Shown here: one piece after another, positions 60,222-64,000 of the stretch
How positions within the stretch are numbered: the stretch's first letter is position 1
Layout: each line of letters starts with the position of its first letter
From: Saccharopolyspora thermophila
Lineage (GTDB): Bacteria > Actinomycetota > Actinomycetes > Mycobacteriales > Pseudonocardiaceae
Assembly (NCBI RefSeq): GCF_014646075.1
Contig: NZ_BMMT01000003.1
Location: 62,001 to 126,000, forward strand
Length of the DNA: 64,000 nucleotides
Direction: 5' to 3'
Notes under the pieces: model-generated
The model's database searches: none
Told to the model about the DNA's origin: nothing
Seen by the model: the letters and a program-made list of their open reading frames with translations, nothing else
Made by a program: the position numbers and the translations under genes

Positions 60222-60256
60222 GCGCGTCTGGTCCGGGCTGCCTGGATCAGACGCGC
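60222..60256. terminator. Hairpin between convergent coiled-coil and deoA genes
   Basis: GCGCGTCTG and CAGACGCGC are perfect nine-base arms around 17 bases, located between stops at 60214 and 60277, and may work in both directions. Confidence 0.75.
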
Positions 60257-60276
60257 TCCGGTCTTCCGCGGGCGGG

Positions 60277-61578
60277 TCAGGACGATCCGGCTGGTAAGCG
60301 CTCCGCTCCCACCCGGTCCAGGATCAGCGGCGTCGACTTCCAGTCGGCGCCGCTGATCTCGTATGCGCCGGCCAACGCCTCCCGGGCGCCCGCAGTGGTG
60401 TCCGGCCGGTCGGTGTGCAGCTCCAGCAGGGGCTGCCCGGCCTGCACCTGGTCGCCCGGCTTGGCACGGCACAACACCCCCGCCGCGTGCTGGACGGCAT
60501 CCTCCTTGCGGGCACGTCCGGCGCCGAGCCGCCAGGCCGCCACCCCGACCGCGTAGGCGTCGAGCCGGGTCAGCGTCCCCGTCTCCGGTGCCGTGACGAC
60601 CTCGACGTACCGAGCCACCGGCAGCGGCGCCTCCGGATCGCCACCCTGGGCGGCGATCATCCGGCACCACGTCTCGAAGGCGCGGCCGTCCGCCAGAACC
60701 TCAGCTGGGTCCACATCGGACAGTCCGGCGTGCGCGAGCATCTCCCGCGCCAGTGCCACCGTCAGTTCCACCACGTCCGCCGGGCCGCCGCCGCGCAGCA
60801 CCTCCACGGCCTCGGCCACCTCGAGCGCGTTGCCGACGGCCCGGCCCAGCGGCACCGACATGTCCGTGATCAGCGCGCTGGTGCGCAGGCCGTTGGCGGT
60901 GCCGATCTCCACCAGCGTGGTGGCCAGCCGCCGCGCCTGGTCGAGGTCCTTCATGAACGCGCCCGACCCGCACTTGACGTCCAGCACCAGGGACTGCACG
61001 CCTTCGGCGATCTTCTTGCTCATGATCGAGCTGGCGATCAGCGGGATGGACTCGACGGTGCCGGTCACGTCCCGCAGCGCGTACAGCTTGCGGTCGGCCG
61101 GGGCCAGTCCCTCGGTCGCCGCGCAGACCACCGCGCCGACGTCGTCGAGGCGGGCGCGGATCTCGTCGGCGGACAGCCGCGCCCGCCACCCCGGGATGGA
61201 CTCCAGCTTGTCCAGGGTGCCGCCGGTGTGTCCGAGTCCGCGTCCGGACAGCTGCGGCACGGCCGCCCCGCACGCGGCGACCAGCGGTGTCAGCGGCAGG
61301 GTGATCTTGTCGCCCACCCCGCCGGTGGAGTGCTTGTCCACAGTGGGCCAACGCACCCCGTCGAGCACCAGGGTCTGCCCGGAGGCAACCATCGCCGCGG
61401 TCCAGCGCGCCGTCTCCGCCGCCGTCATGCCGCGCAGCAGGATCGCCATGGCCAGCGCGGCCATCTGCTCGTCGGCGACCTCGCCGCGGGTGTACGCGTC
61501 GACCACCCAGTCGATCTGCTCGTCGGTCAGCTGCCGCCCGTCGCGCTTCGTACGGATCACGTCGATCGCGGAATGCAC
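60277..61578 (-). CDS. deoA: Thymidine phosphorylase
   Basis: A 433-residue enzyme releasing thymine or uracil from deoxynucleosides as the base and deoxyribose-1-phosphate. It shows RTKRDGRQLTDEQIDWVVDA, the phosphate-site KHSTGGVGDKITL, the family signature SGRGLGHTGGTLDKLESIPG, ASSIMSKKIAEG and the C-terminal CRAKPGDQVQAGQPLLELH. The GTG at 61578 lies at the conserved N-terminus, with GAGGAGG upstream. It is 94 bases downstream of cdd and probably in the permease-cdd-deoA operon. Confidence 0.95.
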   Translation of the reverse strand: MHSAIDVIRTKRDGRQLTDEQIDWVVDAYTRGEVADEQMAALAMAILLRGMTAAETARWTAAMVASGQTLVLDGVRWPTVDKHSTGGVGDKITLPLTPLVAACGAAVPQLSGRGLGHTGGTLDKLESIPGWRARLSADEIRARLDDVGAVVCAATEGLAPADRKLYALRDVTGTVESIPLIASSIMSKKIAEGVQSLVLDVKCGSGAFMKDLDQARRLATTLVEIGTANGLRTSALITDMSVPLGRAVGNALEVAEAVEVLRGGGPADVVELTVALAREMLAHAGLSDVDPAEVLADGRAFETWCRMIAAQGGDPEAPLPVARYVEVVTAPETGTLTRLDAYAVGVAAWRLGAGRARKEDAVQHAAGVLCRAKPGDQVQAGQPLLELHTDRPDTTAGAREALAGAYEISGADWKSTPLILDRVGAERLPAGSS

Positions 61579-61672
61579 CGTCCTCGCCTCCTCGCCGCAG
61601 GAACTTCCCCGCCAATAAAGAGCAACGAACCCCGCCCGCAGATACACCCCGGACGAGTGATCTCGGTGGCGC

Positions 61673-62053
61673 TCACAGCTCGAAGGCGTCCGGCAGCACG
61701 TCGCGCATCGGCAGGACACCGCGCGGGGTGTCCACGAGGCAGTCCGGTCCGCCGAGCTCCTGCAGGAGCTGGCGGCAGCGCCCGCACGGCATCAGCAGCT
61801 CACCGCTCCCGCTGCGGCAGGCGACCGCGACGAACCGGCCGCCACCGGTCAGCCGCAGCTGGCCCGCCATCGTGCACTCCGCGCACAGCGTCAGCCCGTA
61901 CGAGCCGTTCTCCACATTGCAGCCGACGACCACCCGGCCGTCGTCGCACAACGCGGCCGCCCCCACCTGCAGACCCGAGTACGGGCAGTACGCCAGCGCG
62001 GCGGCCTCCACCGCCGCCGCGCGCAGCGCGTCCCAGTCCACCGTTGTCGTCAT
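61673..62053 (-). CDS. cdd: Cytidine deaminase
   Basis: A 126-residue, homotetramer-type zinc deaminase. The substrate loop is CPYSGLQVGAA; the zinc motif with catalytic Glu is NGSYGLTLCAECTMAGQ, and the cysteine pair is PCGRCRQLL. It converts (deoxy)cytidine to (deoxy)uridine, the substrate of DeoA. The ATG at 62053 gives the standard length; a TTG at 62143 would add 30 unconserved residues. The upstream permease gene ends 110 bases away. Confidence 0.93.
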   Translation of the reverse strand: MTTTVDWDALRAAAVEAAALAYCPYSGLQVGAAALCDDGRVVVGCNVENGSYGLTLCAECTMAGQLRLTGGGRFVAVACRSGSGELLMPCGRCRQLLQELGGPDCLVDTPRGVLPMRDVLPDAFEL

Positions 62054-62163
62054 CGAGACCGCCGGCTCCGCAGGTGCGTGGTCGTCGTCCTCGACGCGGC
62101 GAGGCCGCCTGGCCCGCCCGGGCAGCGCGACCGCCTGCGCCAAGCGAGTCCAGAACCGGCCAT

Positions 62164-63423
62164 TCAGTCCTCACCCCGGCGGTACGGCAGGCCGTTGGCC
62201 GCGGGTGGTCGCAGGCGCTGCGACGCGGCTGCCAGCACCACGAGCGTCACCAGGTGCGGCGTGTAGGCCGTGATCTCCTCGGGCAGCTCGTCGGTGAACC
62301 AGTACACCGAGTACATCACCGCCGCGAAGACCAGCCCGAGCCCGGCGGCGAACCAGTTCCGCCGCCACAGCTGCACCGCCACCACCGCCACCAGCACCAG
62401 CGTGGCCGCGTAGAACAGGGCGTGCACGCTGGTCTCACCGCTGCGCAGCTGGAGGCCGTCGGAGTAGCCGAACAGCGCGGCACCGCCGAGCAGCCCACCC
62501 GGCCGCCAGTTGCCGAAGATCATCGCCGCCAGGCCGATGTAGCCGCGGTTGTTCGTCTGGCCCTCCAGGTATCCGGCCTGGCCCGGGTTGAGGATCAGGG
62601 CCGCGCCGCCGAGCCCGGCCAGCGCCCCGGAGATGACCACCGCGAGGTACTTGTAGCGGTAGACGTTGACGCCCAGCGACTCGGCCGCGACCGGGTTCTC
62701 CCCGCAGGAGCGCAGCCGCAGCCCGAACGGCGACCGCCACAGCACCAGGTAGCTCACCGGCACCAGCAGGTAGGCCAGCATGGTCAGCGGCGACACCTCG
62801 GTGACCAGCCCGCCGAGGATGCCCGCCAGGTCGGAGATCCCCACCCGCTGAAGGTCCTCCAGCTGCTCCAGCCAGGTGCCCAGCGGCTGGGCCGAGTAGG
62901 TGTCGAACTTCGGCACCGGCGGTGACTCCCGCGGGTTCTGCGAGATCGGCTCGAACAACAGCGTCGACAGGTACTTCGCGGTGCCCGCGCCGAGCAGGTT
63001 GATCGCCACGCCGGACACGATGTGGTTGACGCCGAAGGTGACGGTGGCCACCGCGTGCACCAGGCCGCCGAGTGCGCCGAAGACGGCCGCCGCGACCAGC
63101 CCGGCCAGCGGGCCCCACTGGTAACCGGCCCAGGCCCCGCCCCAGGTGCCCAGGATCATCATGCCTTCCAGGCCGATGTTGATGACCCCGGCGCGCTCCG
63201 CCCACAGGCCGGCCAGCGCGGCAAGCAGGATCGGGATGCCCAGCCGCACCGCGGACTGCACGGTGCCCGAGGAGGTCAGCTGCGGCACGCCCGTCTGGTA
63301 CGAGGTGATCGACACCGCCACGAACCCGACGGCCACCCACAGCAGCACCCGGGCCCAGCCCGGCAGCCGCCGACCCGCGCGCTGCCGAGTGGCCGGGGCC
63401 CGTTCGGTCGCGACCGCCGTCAT
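62164..63423 (-). CDS. ABC transporter permease, nucleoside/BMP type (second permease)
   Basis: A 419-residue inner-membrane protein with about ten hydrophobic helices, of the BPD_transp_2 family. Signatures are LLAALAGLWAERAGVINIGL, EGMMILGTW, FGVNHIVSGVAINLLGAG and the loop RSCGENPVAAESLGVNVYRY. Homologues import purine or pyrimidine nucleosides with a BMP-type lipoprotein and an ATPase. The ATG overlaps the upstream permease stop by four bases. Location next to cdd and deoA supports nucleoside uptake. Confidence 0.9.
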   Translation of the reverse strand: MTAVATERAPATRQRAGRRLPGWARVLLWVAVGFVAVSITSYQTGVPQLTSSGTVQSAVRLGIPILLAALAGLWAERAGVINIGLEGMMILGTWGGAWAGYQWGPLAGLVAAAVFGALGGLVHAVATVTFGVNHIVSGVAINLLGAGTAKYLSTLLFEPISQNPRESPPVPKFDTYSAQPLGTWLEQLEDLQRVGISDLAGILGGLVTEVSPLTMLAYLLVPVSYLVLWRSPFGLRLRSCGENPVAAESLGVNVYRYKYLAVVISGALAGLGGAALILNPGQAGYLEGQTNNRGYIGLAAMIFGNWRPGGLLGGAALFGYSDGLQLRSGETSVHALFYAATLVLVAVVAVQLWRRNWFAAGLGLVFAAVMYSVYWFTDELPEEITAYTPHLVTLVVLAAASQRLRPPAANGLPYRRGED

Positions 63424-64000
63424 GCCCGCTCACCTCCGGTTCCGGCGGCGGCCGGTTCGGCCGCGGTACCCAGCGCACGCCCGACCCGCCGCTGCTCTGC
63501 GGCGAGTTCGCGGCGGCGCACCAACTCGTGGGCCACGACCACCGACAGCACGATGGTGCCCTGCAGGATGGTCACGATCTCCTTCGCGACGCCGATGTTG
63601 TCCAGCGTCAGGGAGCTCTTGTCCAAAAAGGACCACAGCAGGGCGCCGAACGCCACGCCGACCGGGTGGTTGCGGCCCAGCAGCGCGATCGCCAGCCCGG
63701 CGAACCCGTAGCCGGTCGGGAAGTTCAGCGTGAACGTGTGGTCGCGACCCAGGATCTCCGGCAGCCCGGCCAGCCCGGCGATGGCACCGGACAGCAGCAT
63801 CGCCGACATCACCAGGCGCCTGGAGTTCACGCCACCGGCGACCGCCGCGGTCGGCGACAGGCCGGCGGCGCGCAGCTCGAAGCCGTACCGGGTGCGGTCG
63901 ATGAGCACCGAGTAGCCGATGCCCACGACCACGGCCAGCAGCACCAGCCCGAAGACGGTGCCCGCGCTGCCCAGCGGGATGCCCGGCACCTGGCCGCTCT
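63420..64000 (-). CDS. ABC transporter permease, nucleoside/BMP type (first permease, cut by window edge)
   Basis: The visible 193 C-terminal residues carry the family's EAA-like loop (RTRYGFELRAAGLSPTAAVA, AGGVNSRRLVMSAML), ILGRDHTFTLNFPTGYGFAG and LDNIGVAKEIVTILQG, with five hydrophobic helices. It pairs with the downstream permease through an ATGA overlap to form the membrane channel. The ATPase and binding-protein genes presumably lie beyond the window edge. Confidence 0.88.
   Translation of the reverse strand, partial: SGQVPGIPLGSAGTVFGLVLLAVVVGIGYSVLIDRTRYGFELRAAGLSPTAAVAGGVNSRRLVMSAMLLSGAIAGLAGLPEILGRDHTFTLNFPTGYGFAGLAIALLGRNHPVGVAFGALLWSFLDKSSLTLDNIGVAKEIVTILQGTIVLSVVVAHELVRRRELAAEQRRVGRALGTAAEPAAAGTGGERA

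Noticed and set aside
1-64000. CRISPR arrays, tRNA or rRNA genes, insertion sequences, integrases
   Set aside because: No regularly spaced repeats of 25-40 bases, no tRNA cloverleaf or rRNA sequence, and no transposase or integrase motif was seen on either strand.

Overview
The window is high-GC DNA from an actinomycete. GTG starts are frequent, stop/start overlaps are common, and antisense open frames are long. A PPE/EspG/DUF3558 module, a trimeric-type purine nucleoside phosphorylase, a PknB-type kinase and several leaderless-looking promoters point to the order Pseudonocardiales; no species can be named from sequence alone. From memory, the backbone follows the Mycobacterium tuberculosis Rv3278c-Rv3315c segment: PH-domain protein, birA, maf, glpD, lpdA, cyclotransferase, M20 peptidase pair, purine nucleoside phosphorylase, phosphomannomutase, upp, an acidic protein, add, deoA and cdd. 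Accessory blocks are inserted between these.

Layout. 1-4.2 kb: end of an HMG-CoA lyase gene, PH-domain protein, birA, a secreted S1 protease and maf. 4.4-9.3 kb: dicarboxylate symporter, DUF1707 protein, DUF3558 lipoprotein, and a three-gene WXG-like/PPE/EspG module with no ESX core in view. 9.3-14.8 kb: glycerol block, with glpD and a DeoR regulator on the minus strand diverging from glpF-glpK. 14.8-16.3 kb: a decayed locus with two broken copies of a DUF1023-like alpha/beta hydrolase, two tiny overlapping membrane ORFs between them, and the severed head of a MerR regulator. 16.5-23 kb: F420/FMN oxidoreductase, small secreted protein, metallo-beta-lactamase-fold hydrolase, TPR protein, DCC protein, LpdA-like reductase and cyclotransferase. 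22.9-27.5 kb: a DeoR regulator with two FGGY kinases and a HAD protein, sharing a GTGA-N3-TCAC motif. 27.5-31.7 kb: AbiEi-like protein and M20 peptidase pair. 31.9-37.9 kb: complete seven-gene Mrp cation/proton antiporter operon. 38.3-43.6 kb: Ser/Thr kinase, purine nucleoside phosphorylase, phosphomannomutase, flavodoxin-like protein. 43.7-50.2 kb: RHH/Doc-like toxin-antitoxin pair, two TetR regulators, upp, a FAD monooxygenase behind a phased operator array, formaldehyde dehydrogenase and a methyltransferase. 50.4-64 kb: deoC with two aldehyde dehydrogenase genes, SMI1-like and acidic proteins, an ECF sigma factor, IclR regulator, add, coiled-coil protein, deoA, cdd and two nucleoside-type ABC permeases.

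How it works together. The right half is largely a nucleoside uptake and salvage set. The permeases import nucleosides; Cdd and Add deaminate them; DeoA and the purine phosphorylase release bases and pentose-1-phosphates; the mutase interconverts sugar phosphates; DeoC cleaves deoxyribose-5-phosphate; the aldehyde dehydrogenases could oxidise the acetaldehyde; Upp recovers uracil. The glycerol block feeds glycerol through GlpF, GlpK and GlpD to dihydroxyacetone phosphate. The most unusual items are the TetR operator array with exact 18-bp phasing, the decayed hydrolase locus, the Doc-like protein lacking its catalytic histidine, the half-length aldehyde dehydrogenase, and a large hairpin upstream of the sigma-factor gene.
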